The notes: generated by a model from the sequence alone, not told the origin. A stretch of DNA of 64,000 nucleotides from Novosphingobium mathurense (GCF_900168325.1 NZ_FVZE01000001.1:744001-808000), one strand, 5' to 3'. Positions 45,967-57,538 are shown, numbered from the stretch's first letter. Program-made: numbers and translations.

Positions 45967-47271
45967 ATGCCCATCGAGATCAAGATGCCCGCTCTATCCC
46001 CCACCATGGAAGAGGGGAAACTCGCCAAATGGTTGGTTAAGGAAGGTGATACCGTCAACTCGGGCGATATCATGGCCGAGATCGAGACGGACAAGGCGAC
46101 AATGGAATTCGAAGCCGTCGACGAAGGGACTGTCGGCAAGATCCTCGTGCCCGAAGGCAGCGAGGGCGTGAAAGTCGGTACCGTGATCGCCATGCTTGCC
46201 GGCGAGGACGAAGACCTTTCGGCCGTCGAAGCCGCGCCGGCACCGTCCGCTCCCAAGCAGGAAGCTCCCGAGGCTGCTGAAGAAGCCAAGGCTGCGGCCC
46301 CGGCTCCTGCTGCCGCCAAAGTCAGCGCTGCGCCTGCCGCTTCGAAGGAAGGCCGCGTTCTGGCTTCGCCTCTTGCCCGACGTCTGGCCGATGCCAAGGG
46401 CGTCGATCTCGAGGCGCTGAGCGGTTCGGGCCCGAAGGGGCGCATCGTCAAGGCTGACGTCGAGGCCGCCAAGGCCGGAGCATCCAAGCCCAAGGCTGCC
46501 GCAGCGCCTGCGAGCGAGGCTGTCCTTGCTCCCACGGTCGAAATGGCCGACGAAACCCGCGCCCTGCTCGACGCCCGTGTGCCGCACAGCGTCGAAAAGC
46601 TCTCGGGCATGCGCAAGACTATTGCGCGCCGCCTGACCCAGTCGAAGCAGGAAGCACCGCACATCTACCTCTCGGTCGACATCGTGCTCGACAAGCTCAT
46701 CGCCCTGCGCGGCGAGATCAACGAGATGCTCGGCAAGCGCGGCATCAAGGTCTCGGTCAACGACATGCTGGTCAAGGCTCTGGGCATGGCGCTGGTCGAA
46801 GTGCCCGAGTGCAACGTGACTTTCGCCGGCAACGAACTGATCAAGTACGAGCGCGCCGACATTTCGGTCGCCGTCTCGATCCCCGGCGGCCTCATCACTC
46901 CGATCGTGCCGGACGCCAATGGCAAGACCTTCTCCCAGATCGCGCAGGCGACCAAGGACTTGGGCGCGCGCGCCAAGGATGGAAAGCTCAAGCCGGAAGA
47001 GTATCAGGGCGGCACCGCGTCGATCTCGAACATGGGCATGATGGGAATCACCCAGTTCTCGGCCGTTATCAATCCTCCGCAGTCGACGATCCTCGCCATT
47101 GGGGCAGGTGAAAAGCGCCCCTGGGTCATGGCAGACGGTTCCCTGGGAGTTGCGACTGTCATGAATGCCACCGGTAGTTTCGATCACAGGGCCGTCGACG
47201 GCGCCGATGGCGCGCGCCTGATGGCGGCATTCAAGGCCTATGTCGAAAACCCGCTGAGCATGGTTGCCTGA
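45967..47271 (+). CDS. pdhC: Pyruvate dehydrogenase E2 (dihydrolipoamide acetyltransferase)
   Basis: 434 aa. One lipoyl domain (residues 1-80; lipoyl Lys in [12 protein letters not shown]), an Ala/Pro-rich hinge, the E1/E3-binding domain ([19 protein letters not shown]) and the acyltransferase core ending in the catalytic [12 protein letters not shown]. It moves acetyl groups from lipoate to CoA. E1 genes are not in this window. It is followed by a thioesterase and E3. Upstream, 45799-45966 is AT-richer and probably carries the promoter. Confidence 0.95.
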   Translation: MPIEIKMPALSPTMEEGKLAKWLVKEGDTVNSGDIMAEIETDKATMEFEAVDEGTVGKILVPEGSEGVKVGTVIAMLAGEDEDLSAVEAAPAPSAPKQEAPEAAEEAKAAAPAPAAAKVSAAPAASKEGRVLASPLARRLADAKGVDLEALSGSGPKGRIVKADVEAAKAGASKPKAAAAPASEAVLAPTVEMADETRALLDARVPHSVEKLSGMRKTIARRLTQSKQEAPHIYLSVDIVLDKLIALRGEINEMLGKRGIKVSVNDMLVKALGMALVEVPECNVTFAGNELIKYERADISVAVSIPGGLITPIVPDANGKTFSQIAQATKDLGARAKDGKLKPEEYQGGTASISNMGMMGITQFSAVINPPQSTILAIGAGEKRPWVMADGSLGVATVMNATGSFDHRAVDGADGARLMAAFKAYVENPLSMVA

Positions 47272-47275
47272 CACG

Positions 47276-47668
47276 ATGGAAGCCCGGCGCGATCCGGTCA
47301 TCCGCATCACGGCCATGCCGGCTGACGCCAACGCCTATGGAGATATCTTCGGTGGCTGGCTGATGAGCCTGATGGACATGGGTGCAGGCCTGATCGCGGC
47401 GCGGCACTCCCATGGCAGGGCCGTGACGGTGGCGATGGACGGGATGCAGTTTCACCTGCCGGTCAAGGTGGGTGACGAAGTCTCCGTCTATGGCGAGCTG
47501 CGCCGGGTGGGTCGATCCTCGATGACCATCGGGGTCGAAGCCTGGCGGCGTCACCGCCACGAGGAAGTAGAAGTAAAGGTTACCGAAGCCGTGTTCACCT
47601 TCGTTGCAGTGGACAACAGCGGCAAGCCCAGGACGATTGATCCGGGCCCAAATGACCAGGAGATTTGA
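47276..47668 (+). CDS. Hotdog-fold acyl-CoA thioesterase
   Basis: 130 aa. YciA/ACOT-type hotdog: DANAYGDIFGGWLMSLMDMGAG with the catalytic Asp/Asn region, then VAMDGMQFHLPVKVGDEVSVYGEL and EAVFTFVAVDNSGKPR. It hydrolyses acyl-CoAs, of which chain length cannot be told. It starts 5 bp after pdhC and ends 5 bp before lpd, so it is embedded in the pyruvate dehydrogenase operon, perhaps relieving acyl-CoA pressure. Confidence 0.87.
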   Translation: MEARRDPVIRITAMPADANAYGDIFGGWLMSLMDMGAGLIAARHSHGRAVTVAMDGMQFHLPVKVGDEVSVYGELRRVGRSSMTIGVEAWRRHRHEEVEVKVTEAVFTFVAVDNSGKPRTIDPGPNDQEI

Positions 47669-47672
47669 AGCA

Positions 47673-49088
47673 GTGGCAGATTCTTACGACGTCATCGTTC
47701 TCGGTTCCGGCCCCGGTGGCTACGTCTCCGCGATCCGCTGCGCGCAGTTGGGTCTGAAGACGGCTATCGTCGAGCGCGAACTGCTGGGCGGCATCTGCCT
47801 CAATTGGGGCTGCATCCCGACCAAGGCGCTGCTGCGCTCGGCCGAAGTGTTCCACCAGATGAAGCACGCCAAGGCCTACGGTCTGGCGGCTGACAACATC
47901 ACCGCCGATCTCGACGCGGTGGTCAAACGTTCGCGCGGAGTTGCCTCGCAGCTCAACAAGGGCGTGACGCACCTGATGAAGAAGAACAAGATCGCCGTCC
48001 ACACCGGCACCGGCAAGGTCGTTGCCAAGGGCAAGCTGGCGGTGACGGACGCTGACGGCAAGACGACCGAACTGCAGGCCAAGCACATCATCGTCGCTAC
48101 CGGCGCTCGGGCACGCGAGTTGCCGTTCGCCAAGGCCGACGGCAAGCGCATCTGGACCTACCGTCACGCGATGACGCCTTCGGAAATGCCGACCAAGTTG
48201 CTGGTCATGGGCTCTGGCGCCATCGGCATCGAATTCGCCAGCTTCTACAACGACATGGGCGTGGACGTGACCGTCGTCGAAATGCTCGACCGGATCGTGC
48301 CGGTTGAAGATGCCGATGTTTCCACCTTCCTCGAAAAGGCGCTGACCAAGCAGGGCATGACGATCATGACCGGCGCCGGCGTCGAGGCGATCACCGCCAG
48401 CGACAAGGGTGTGAAGGCCAAGATCAAGGGCAAGGATGGCAAGGTCGTCGAGCACGAGTTCAGCCATGTGATCTCGGCCGTTGGCATCGTGCCGAACACC
48501 GAGGAAATCGGTCTCGAAGGCGTGGGCGTGAAGCTCGATCGCGGTTTCATCCAGATCGACGGTTACGGCCGCACCGGCGTTGCCGGGATCTGGGCCATCG
48601 GCGACTGCACGCCCGGACCGTGGCTGGCTCACAAGGCGAGCCATGAAGGCGTCACCGCTGCCGAGGCGATTGCCAGGGAACTGGGCAACAAGGACGTCCA
48701 TCCCCACCCGCTCGACCGCAACAACATCCCGGGCTGCACCTACTGCCACCCGCAGATCGCGTCCGTCGGGATGACCGAGGCCAAGGCCAAGGAAGCCGGT
48801 TACGAAGTGAAGGTCGGCAACTTCCCCTTCATCGGCAACGGCAAGGCGATTGCGCTGGGTGAGCCGGAAGGCTTCATCAAGACGGTATTCGACGCCAAGA
48901 CCGGTGAACTGCTCGGTGCTCACATGATCGGCGCGGAAGTGACCGAGCTGATCCAGGGCTATGTCGTTGGCAAGACCCTCGAGACCACCGAGGCCGAACT
49001 GATGAACACCGTGTTCCCGCATCCGACGCTGTCGGAAATGATGCACGAGGCGACACTGGCCGCTTACGGGCGCGCCCTCCACATCTGA
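47673..49088 (+). CDS. lpdA: Dihydrolipoyl dehydrogenase (E3)
   Basis: 471 aa. FAD site VIVLGSGPGGYVSAIRCAQL at the start, the redox disulfide GGICLNWGCIPTKALL, the NAD site LLVMGSGAIGIEFASFY, GIWAIGDCTPGPWLAH, and the catalytic His-Glu in the C-terminal HPTLSEMMHEA. It reoxidises lipoate on E2. The GTG at 47673 has an AGGAG 10 bp upstream; an ATG at 47652 would overlap the thioesterase gene. Confidence 0.94.
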   Translation: MADSYDVIVLGSGPGGYVSAIRCAQLGLKTAIVERELLGGICLNWGCIPTKALLRSAEVFHQMKHAKAYGLAADNITADLDAVVKRSRGVASQLNKGVTHLMKKNKIAVHTGTGKVVAKGKLAVTDADGKTTELQAKHIIVATGARARELPFAKADGKRIWTYRHAMTPSEMPTKLLVMGSGAIGIEFASFYNDMGVDVTVVEMLDRIVPVEDADVSTFLEKALTKQGMTIMTGAGVEAITASDKGVKAKIKGKDGKVVEHEFSHVISAVGIVPNTEEIGLEGVGVKLDRGFIQIDGYGRTGVAGIWAIGDCTPGPWLAHKASHEGVTAAEAIARELGNKDVHPHPLDRNNIPGCTYCHPQIASVGMTEAKAKEAGYEVKVGNFPFIGNGKAIALGEPEGFIKTVFDAKTGELLGAHMIGAEVTELIQGYVVGKTLETTEAELMNTVFPHPTLSEMMHEATLAAYGRALHI

Positions 49089-49118
49089 TCGCGATTCCGC
49101 GACCGGACAGGATTACAG

Positions 49119-49156
49119 GGAAGGGGCGGGTCCTGCGGGACGAGCCCCTTCCTCTT
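49119..49156 (+). terminator. Intrinsic terminator of the pdhC-lpdA operon
   Basis: A 9-bp stem, GGAAGGGGC / GCCCCTTCC, encloses a smaller inner hairpin (GTCC/GGAC) and is followed by TCTTT. It lies 31 bp after the lpdA stop. Confidence 0.65.
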
Positions 49157-49178
49157 TGGGGCCGGGTCGTCCGGGGGT

Positions 49179-49502
49179 TCAGGCCGTCTGGTTGGACTGT
49201 ACGATGTGCTCGAATACCGCGATGTGGAGCGGCGCGTCGAATTCGCAACCGATAGCCGAATCGCGCTCCCAACAGATACGCGCGGTCAGCAGTTGCATGC
49301 CGGGAATCCGGATGCGCAAGGGTAACTCCGGACGGGCCTCCGGAAACCATGCAATGCGAAAGCCGCCGGGAGAAAGGTCTTCTAGGCGTGCCATTTTCCA
49401 GGGCCGCGTGCCTTGCCGCACCTCGCACAGGATCGTGACGCCCACGCGCTTGGAACGCTGCGCGTGCGGCCGTTTCGAGCCGGTGATCCTTTCGTGGTGC
49501 AA
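49179..49502 (-). CDS. PilZ domain protein
   Basis: 107 aa, a single PilZ domain: QRSKRVGVTILCEV with the Arg motif near residue 16 and LEDLSPGGFRIAWF near 40 fitting (D/N)xSxxG. A likely c-di-GMP receptor, second of two in the window. It stands alone between the pdh operon and prpE. The 158-bp stretch after it in map order (49503-49660) shows no gene. Confidence 0.82.
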   Translation of the reverse strand: MHHERITGSKRPHAQRSKRVGVTILCEVRQGTRPWKMARLEDLSPGGFRIAWFPEARPELPLRIRIPGMQLLTARICWERDSAIGCEFDAPLHIAVFEHIVQSNQTA

Positions 49503-49660
49503 TGTGGTCTCCTGAGTTGGTAGAAACCATTAGATCTCAGGATGTTACCATCAGGTTAGCACCAATGCCGGTCGATACCCGGGTCGTGTTCAATATGCTG
49601 TAAGGCCATCCGGTCGTGCCTTGCGATAGGACTTGAGCCTCCTGGTACAAGTATCCGAAA

Positions 49661-51544
49661 TCAGGTGAGAACCTTGGTCTTGACCGCTTCGCGGATAGCA
49701 TCCGGTGCGCCTGCATCCTCGATCGTCGCCGGGGTTTCGAAACTTTCCCCGTTAACGATCTTGCGCAGGACATTGCGAAGGATCTTGCCCGACCGGGTCT
49801 TGGGCAACTGCGGCACCAGATAGGCGGTCTTGAGCGCAGCCACCGCGCCCAGTTCGGATCGCACCATGGCGATTACGCGCCCGGGGATGGTCTCGTCGTT
49901 CTCGGCGCCCGCTCGCGCCACCACGAAGGCAATCGGGATCATTCCCTTGAGCGCGTCGTCCGCGCCAATGACCGCGCATTCTGCAACGCCTTCGACCGTC
50001 GCGACGATCTGTTCCATCTGGCCGGTGGAGAGGCGGTGTCCGGCCACGTTGATTATGTCATCCGTGCGGCCCATGATGTGGAGGAACCCTTCATCGTCGA
50101 AGTGCCCCGCATCGCCGGTTTCGTAATGGCCGGGGAAGGAAGCGAAGTTCTTCTCGTAGCCTGCCTTGTTGTTCCACAGCGTCCGGAACGCGCAAGGCGC
50201 AAGCGGCTCGCGCATTGCAACGGCACCGCTCTGGCCATCCGGCACCGGGCGGCCCTCTTCGTCCAGGATGGCGAAGGCGTACCCGGGCACCGGAAAGCCG
50301 GCGCTGCCGCGTTTGCGTCGCGTATCACCGAGGCCGAAGCAACTGGCGATGGCGGGCGCGCCCAGCTCGGTCTGCCACCAGTGGTCGATGACCGGCAGGC
50401 CGGTATGTGTCTCGGCCCAGGCAATCGTTTCGGGATCGGCGCGTTCGCCGGCCAGGAAAATGGCCTGGAGAGTGCCGGTACCGATTTCCCCCAGAAACGT
50501 CGCATCGGGGTCTTCCTTGCGGATCGCCCGGATGGCGGTGGGTGCGGTGAAGAACGTCTTGACGTCATGACGCACGATCGTGCGCCAGAATGTGCCCGGA
50601 TCTGGGGTGCCGACCGGCTTGCCCTCGAACAGCACGGTGGTCGCGCCAACCAGCAGGGGGCCATAGACGATGTAGCTGTGGCCGACGACCCAGCCCACGT
50701 CTGATGCTGCCCAGAAGACGTCTCCCGGGCCGATCGCGTAGATCGCCTCCATCGTCCAGGCGAGATTGACGGCATGACCGCCATTTTCGCGGACGACGCC
50801 CTTGGGGGTGCCGGTCGTGCCGGACGTATAGAGGATGTAGAGCGGGTCGTTCGATGCCACCGCAACGCAATCGGGGATCGCTTCTTCTGCTGTCGCAGCG
50901 CGCAATTCGGCCCAGTCGGAATCCCGGTCCCGGCGCAGTTCCGCGGTAAGGAGATCGCGCTGCAGGACGATCACGCGCTCGACCTTGTGCGTGGCGCTGG
51001 CCAGGGCCTCGTCGACCAAGGGTTTGTAGGCGATGATCCGCTTGCCTTCGATCCCGCACGATGCGGTCAACACGACCTTGGGCGTGGCGTCATCGATGCG
51101 CTTTGCCAGTTCGTGCGCGGCAAAACCGCCGAAGACCACCGAATGGATCGCCCCGAGGCGTGCGCAGGCTAGCATGGCGAAGGCCGTCTCGGGCACCATC
51201 GGCATGTAGATGACGACGCGGTCGCCCTTGTCGACGCCAAGGCTTGCCAGCATGGCAGCCACGCGCCCGACTTCGTCGAGAAGCTCGCCGAATGTCCAAC
51301 TTCGGACCGCCCCGGTGACCGGGCTGTCGTAAATCAGGGCCGTGGCATCGCCGCGGCCTGCCGCCACATGCCGGTCGACGGCATTGTAACAGGTATTGAG
51401 CGAGCCCCCGGGAAACCACCCCTGTTCGGGATCGTAAGCGCGCGTCGGCTGCCTGTCCCAGTCGATCATTGCGGCCGCCTTCGTCCAGAAGGTCTCGGGA
51501 TCGTCGATGCTGGCTTGCCAGGTTTGCCGGTAGGCTTCGCTCAT
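49661..51544 (-). CDS. prpE: Propionyl-CoA synthetase
   Basis: 627 aa, ANL superfamily. P-loop YTSGTTGTPKGVV, IDHWWQTELGAP, YETGDAGHFDDEGFLHIMGR (hinge region), DDIINVAGHRLSTG and the active-site lysine in [12 protein letters not shown]. The first 15 residues and the WFPGGSLNTCYNAVDRH segment are those of PrpE rather than Acs. It activates propionate to propionyl-CoA. It lies 26 bp after a Pat-type GNAT gene and in line with a transporter and a porin gene, which points to uptake and activation of short-chain acids. Confidence 0.9.
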   Translation of the reverse strand: MSEAYRQTWQASIDDPETFWTKAAAMIDWDRQPTRAYDPEQGWFPGGSLNTCYNAVDRHVAAGRGDATALIYDSPVTGAVRSWTFGELLDEVGRVAAMLASLGVDKGDRVVIYMPMVPETAFAMLACARLGAIHSVVFGGFAAHELAKRIDDATPKVVLTASCGIEGKRIIAYKPLVDEALASATHKVERVIVLQRDLLTAELRRDRDSDWAELRAATAEEAIPDCVAVASNDPLYILYTSGTTGTPKGVVRENGGHAVNLAWTMEAIYAIGPGDVFWAASDVGWVVGHSYIVYGPLLVGATTVLFEGKPVGTPDPGTFWRTIVRHDVKTFFTAPTAIRAIRKEDPDATFLGEIGTGTLQAIFLAGERADPETIAWAETHTGLPVIDHWWQTELGAPAIASCFGLGDTRRKRGSAGFPVPGYAFAILDEEGRPVPDGQSGAVAMREPLAPCAFRTLWNNKAGYEKNFASFPGHYETGDAGHFDDEGFLHIMGRTDDIINVAGHRLSTGQMEQIVATVEGVAECAVIGADDALKGMIPIAFVVARAGAENDETIPGRVIAMVRSELGAVAALKTAYLVPQLPKTRSGKILRNVLRKIVNGESFETPATIEDAGAPDAIREAVKTKVLT

Positions 51545-51570
51545 TGGCCTCTCACTTGTTTTTCTGATGG

Positions 51571-52086
51571 TTATCTGAATGTCTTGGACAGGATTATCAG
51601 GCTCGGATCACCGTTGAACGGTTCGGGAACGAAGCCCTTTTCGCGTTCCAGTTCGATGGCTGCATGATTGGCCCTGTCCTCTATGGAAATGGCGCGGCGG
51701 CAACCCCTTGCGGCGGCCTGATCTGCGAGGAAATCGAGCATGGCCCAGCCGATGCCCTTGCCGCGATGGCTGGCGCAGACCGAGATTGCGATTTCCGCCG
51801 TATCGAGCGGTCCGTCGCAGGCCATGAGGCCCGAGGCGACGATCTGTCCGCTCGCCAGGTTGCAGGCGATCCACGATTCCGTCCGGAAGTGATCCGGGTG
51901 CACCAGCGGTTCCAGCTGCTCGCGGCCGATCTGGCGGGCACCGGACATGAACCGGAAACGGCGGTCCTCGTCGGTGACGCGCTCGAAGAAGGCGGCCAGT
52001 TCGGCTTCATCGGCTTCGGTTACGGGGCGGACTTCAAGTTCGATACCGGAACGGGTTTCAAGCTTTACGCAATCGTGGAGAGACAT
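51571..52086 (-). CDS. GNAT acetyltransferase resembling the Pat catalytic domain
   Basis: 171 aa, a single GNAT domain. The start of the fold, VRPVTEADEAELAAFFERVTDEDRRFRF, resembles the GNAT domain of the protein acetyltransferases Pat/YfiQ, which begin IRP..DE...F...L...S.YLRFF; the acetyl-CoA loop is SHRGKGIGWAML near residue 110. No CoA-ligase-like domain is attached. Located directly upstream of prpE and near acs, whose active-site lysines are classic Pat targets, so a stand-alone regulator of these enzymes is plausible. Substrate is inferred. Confidence 0.75.
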   Translation of the reverse strand: MSLHDCVKLETRSGIELEVRPVTEADEAELAAFFERVTDEDRRFRFMSGARQIGREQLEPLVHPDHFRTESWIACNLASGQIVASGLMACDGPLDTAEIAISVCASHRGKGIGWAMLDFLADQAAARGCRRAISIEDRANHAAIELEREKGFVPEPFNGDPSLIILSKTFR

Positions 52087-52197
52087 TGAGACAAACTCCG
52101 TCTGGAGGTGGGGGGCGGCAATCTCATATGTCGTCGGCGACGCCCGCACCTTGATCGAGAGCAATCTCGGCCAGGCGCGGGCGCTACTTTCATCGGA

Positions 52198-53862
52198 TCA
52201 GTCGATATTCCGGCGGAACGTCTCCGGCAGGAAGAACAGTCCGATCAGCAGAGTCGCAACGGCGACCACCACAGGATACCACAGGCCGTAGTAGATATCG
52301 CCCGTCGCAGCGACCATCGCGAAGGCCGTGGTCGGAAGGAAGCCGCCGAACCAGCCGTTGCCCAGGTGATAGGGCAGCGACATCGAGGTGTAGCGGATCC
52401 GGCTGGGGAACAGTTCCACCAGCATCGCGGCAATCGGGCCGTAGACCATGGTTACCAGCAGAACGAGGTAGAACAGGATTGCGACGACCGTGACCTTGTT
52501 CATCTGCTCCGGATCGGCCGCGGCAGGGTAGCCGGCTGCGGCAAGACCGGCCTTGAGCTGGTCCTGATAAGCGGTGATCGCGGCGGCGCGGTCTTCACCC
52601 TGCACCTCGGCCGGGTTGGGCGCGACCATAACGGTGTCGCCGATCGCGACCGAAGCCACCGTACCTGCAGGTGCAGCCTCGTTGGTGTAGTTGATGCCGC
52701 TCTTGGCAAGGAATGCCTTTGCAATATCGCAGCTCGAGGCATCGAACTTGTTCTTGCCGACCGGGTCGAACTGGAACGAGCACTCCGCGTCGTGGGCCGT
52801 AACCACCACCGGTGCGTTGAGGCTTGCGGCGGCAAGGGCCGGGTTGGCGGCATTCGAAAGTGCGTGGAAGGCCGGGAAGTATGTCACCGCAGCCAGGGCG
52901 CACCCGCCCAGAATGATGTACTTGCGGCCGATCCGGTCCGAGAGCCAGCCGAAGAACACGAAGAACGGCGTGCCCAGCGCAAGGGCGATGGCGATCAGGT
53001 AGTTCGTGGTCGCGCCATCCACCTTAAGGATCTTTTCGAGGTAGAACATCGCGTAGAACTGGCCGGTGTACCAGACGACGGCCTGACCGGCGACGGCGCC
53101 GAACAGGGCGATGAGCACGAACTTGAGGTTGCCCCACTGACCGAAGGCTTCCTTGATCGGCGCCTTGGATGTGGTGCCTTCATCCTTCATCTTCTGGTAG
53201 ACGGGGCTCTCGCTGAGCTGCAGTCGAATGTACATCGAGACGACGAGCAGGATTGCCGAAAGCAGGAACGGCACGCGCCAGCCCCAACCCGTGAAGCTTT
53301 CCTCGCCCATGCCGGTACGTACGCCCAGCACGATGAGAAGGGCGGCGAACAGTCCGAAAGTCGCCGTGATCTGGATGAAGCTGGTGTAGAGGCCGCGCTT
53401 GTTGTCGGGCGCGTGCTCGGCCACGTATGTCGCTGCGCCGCCGTACTCACCGCCCAGCGCCAGGCCCTGGATGATGCGCAAGGTGACGAGGATGATAGGC
53501 GAGGCGATGCCGATGGTATCGTAACCGGGCAGCAGGCCGACCGCGAAAGTGGACAGGCCCATCAGGCCCATCGTAACGAGGAACGTGTACTTGCGGCCGA
53601 CTAGGTCGCCGACCCGACCGAACACGAGCGCGCCGAAGGGGCGGACTGCAAAACCGGCGGCAAAGGCGCCCAGCGCCAGAATGAAGCCGGTCGTTTCGTT
53701 GACGCCCGAAAAGAAGACCTTGGAAATGAAACTGGCAAGCAGCCCGTAGAGATAGAAGTCGTACCACTCGAACACGGTGCCGAGCGACGATGCCGTAATG
53801 ACGAGCTTTTCCCGGCCCGTCGCCTTGTGATGCTTCGGCAAGGCGTCATATGTCGTAGCCAT
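52198..53862 (-). CDS. MHS-family MFS transporter with a periplasmic Cys-containing insert
   Basis: 554 aa, about 12 helices. MHS signatures FEWYDFYLYGLLASFI, GRVGDLVGRKYTF and GLALGGEYGGAATYV. Between helices 9 and 10 is an insert of about 105 residues, predicted periplasmic, with cysteines in AECSFQF and SSCDIAKAF. Context (porin upstream, GNAT and prpE downstream, acs divergent) suggests acetate, propionate or a related acid as substrate. A paralogue with the same layout is at 37197-38828. Start at 53862 is the ATG of MATTYDALPK. Confidence 0.88.
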   Translation of the reverse strand: MATTYDALPKHHKATGREKLVITASSLGTVFEWYDFYLYGLLASFISKVFFSGVNETTGFILALGAFAAGFAVRPFGALVFGRVGDLVGRKYTFLVTMGLMGLSTFAVGLLPGYDTIGIASPIILVTLRIIQGLALGGEYGGAATYVAEHAPDNKRGLYTSFIQITATFGLFAALLIVLGVRTGMGEESFTGWGWRVPFLLSAILLVVSMYIRLQLSESPVYQKMKDEGTTSKAPIKEAFGQWGNLKFVLIALFGAVAGQAVVWYTGQFYAMFYLEKILKVDGATTNYLIAIALALGTPFFVFFGWLSDRIGRKYIILGGCALAAVTYFPAFHALSNAANPALAAASLNAPVVVTAHDAECSFQFDPVGKNKFDASSCDIAKAFLAKSGINYTNEAAPAGTVASVAIGDTVMVAPNPAEVQGEDRAAAITAYQDQLKAGLAAAGYPAAADPEQMNKVTVVAILFYLVLLVTMVYGPIAAMLVELFPSRIRYTSMSLPYHLGNGWFGGFLPTTAFAMVAATGDIYYGLWYPVVVAVATLLIGLFFLPETFRRNID

Positions 53863-53918
53863 TGCTCACTCTCCCAAATGGGCCCGCCCGGTCGTTGTCA
53901 GGCAGGCAAGGTATATCC

Positions 53919-55355
53919 TCAGAAGCTGTACTTTGCTGCGAATTCGACGCGGTCGAGGGCGCCGTCATTGCCGTTGACCAGCTTGCGCTCGCCATGGCGG
54001 TACTCGAGGCCGAGATCGATGTTCTTGACCGGCGAATAGAAGACGTTGGCTGCACCGCTCCATGCCCGCTTGTTGAAGCTGGCGATGCTGTCGAGCGGCA
54101 GGCTCTTGGCATAGTCGACATCCTGGTAGCTGCCCATCAGGTTGATGCGGACATTGGGGGCGATCGCGATGCGAGCGGCAACCATGGCGGCCAGGACGTT
54201 GACGTTGGCCAGGTCGTTGGTCGCCGGATCGTAGACGGCGTCCGGGGCAAAGTTCAGGCCGATGTAGCGACTGGCGTTATGACCGTAGGTCACCAGCGCG
54301 CGCAGATCGCTCGACTTGTTCCGGTTGAGCCAGAGCTTGCCGCCGGCACTGACGCCCCAGCCCATGGTGTCGGCCGCGGTGCCGGCGCTGGCGACGCGGA
54401 CCTGCCGTACGAGGCCGGCAAGCGAGGCTTCCCCGGCCTTGCCGGTCCAAGCCAGGCGGGCGGCGAAATCGGGGATCCTGTCGTCGCCGTTCTCCATAAG
54501 GGCAGGTAAGCCCAGCGTAGCCGTGCCCGATTCCGGCTCTTCGATGGAGGCATGCAGGGCCAGCCCCTTGCCGACTGGCGCACTGTAGCGCACGAGCGGC
54601 TGTCTTACGAAAACCGTGCCTTCGGTCGTGCCGACGAAGTCGGTGCTTTCGGGCAGGGCGCCAGTGTACTGGAACGTCGACCAGTCCTGGCCGATGGTGA
54701 GCCTGCCGACCTGCATCCAGGCACGGCGCAGGGCGAGGTTGTAGCCATTGGTGGTGCGCTGCGATCCTTGCGTGCCCGGCGCAGTCTGGAAGTCGACCTC
54801 GACAAGGCCCTTCACGCTGTGGCCTCCTACGTCGGTGGCAAGGTTGAGCCAGAAGCGCGATTGCTTTGCAGTGAAGTCCTCGACCCGCTGCGAAGGCCCG
54901 ATTCCGGTGGGGATGGCCTGAGGCAGGTAGAAGTCGCGTCCCAGAGAGTTTGTGGCCACTTCGCCTTCGCTGAAGCGGCTCGTCGAAGCGATCATCTTGA
55001 TGTAGCCGCCCAGCTTGATCGTCGTGTCGCCCGACCTGAAGCCATCTGCCTGCGGCTTGCTTTCAAGGGCAGCAACCTTGGCGGCGGCTTCCTCGCTCCT
55101 GGCAGTGGCCGCGGCAATGGCCTGCTGGGCCGTAGCCTGGGTTTCTGCCTGTTGCTGTCGGGCCTGCACGAGATCGGCGCGCAATTGCGCCATTTCCGCC
55201 TCGAGCCGTTCGAGCCTGTCTTCGAGCTGTGCCTCACGGTTGGTTGCGGAATGGGCTGCGGCATTGGCGGCGGCAGGCGCAACCAGAAAACTGCCTGCAA
55301 GCAATGCGCTAGCTAGCAATCGCGCTTTGGAATTCCCACTTGTGGCGTGGTTCAT
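53919..55355 (-). CDS. DcaP-like trimeric outer-membrane porin
   Basis: 478 aa. A signal peptide (to about residue 33, APAAANAAA), then a coiled coil (residues about 40-95, LEDRLERLEAEMAQLRADL) as in DcaP-type porins, then a beta barrel with repeated aromatic strands ending VEFAAKYSF. DcaP of Acinetobacter takes up negatively charged substrates such as dicarboxylates (established). First of a minus-strand series with the MHS transporter, 56 bp apart. AGGAGAGG lies just before the ATG. Confidence 0.82.
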   Translation of the reverse strand: MNHATSGNSKARLLASALLAGSFLVAPAAANAAAHSATNREAQLEDRLERLEAEMAQLRADLVQARQQQAETQATAQQAIAAATARSEEAAAKVAALESKPQADGFRSGDTTIKLGGYIKMIASTSRFSEGEVATNSLGRDFYLPQAIPTGIGPSQRVEDFTAKQSRFWLNLATDVGGHSVKGLVEVDFQTAPGTQGSQRTTNGYNLALRRAWMQVGRLTIGQDWSTFQYTGALPESTDFVGTTEGTVFVRQPLVRYSAPVGKGLALHASIEEPESGTATLGLPALMENGDDRIPDFAARLAWTGKAGEASLAGLVRQVRVASAGTAADTMGWGVSAGGKLWLNRNKSSDLRALVTYGHNASRYIGLNFAPDAVYDPATNDLANVNVLAAMVAARIAIAPNVRINLMGSYQDVDYAKSLPLDSIASFNKRAWSGAANVFYSPVKNIDLGLEYRHGERKLVNGNDGALDRVEFAAKYSF

Positions 55356-55448
55356 GATCCTCTCCTTCCCGAGCCCGGCCTCTCCACTTTTCGGGAGATG
55401 TTCCGGAACTTTCACAGGATCAGGCAGGAGGTGTGTTTGAACCATCCT

Positions 55449-55481
55449 GACCATGGTCTAACGGTTACGACCATGGTCTAA
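55449..55481. promoter_or_regulatory. Two copies of GACCATGGTCTAA, 20 bp apart, between porin and acs
   Basis: GACCATGGTCTAA occurs at 55449-55461 and again at 55469-55481. Each has the perfect 10-bp palindrome GACCATGGTC; centres are exactly 20 bp apart, about two helix turns, so bound dimers would face the same side. The site lies about 94 bp before the porin start and 86 bp before the acs start. It is a strong candidate operator, most simply for the LuxR-type regulator encoded after acs, though binding is not shown. The rest of the 211-bp gap has no other notable feature. Confidence 0.6.
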
Positions 55482-55566
55482 TGTCCCGGTACACGGGTCT
55501 ATGTGCTAAAGGTTCGTGGAAAGCCGGGTTTGCCGGACACACTCCACGGAGAGGAGAATGAGAGAC

Positions 55567-57516
<1,950 letters not shown>

Positions 57517-57538
57517 AGGAACAGGGGGCCAAGGGGGC

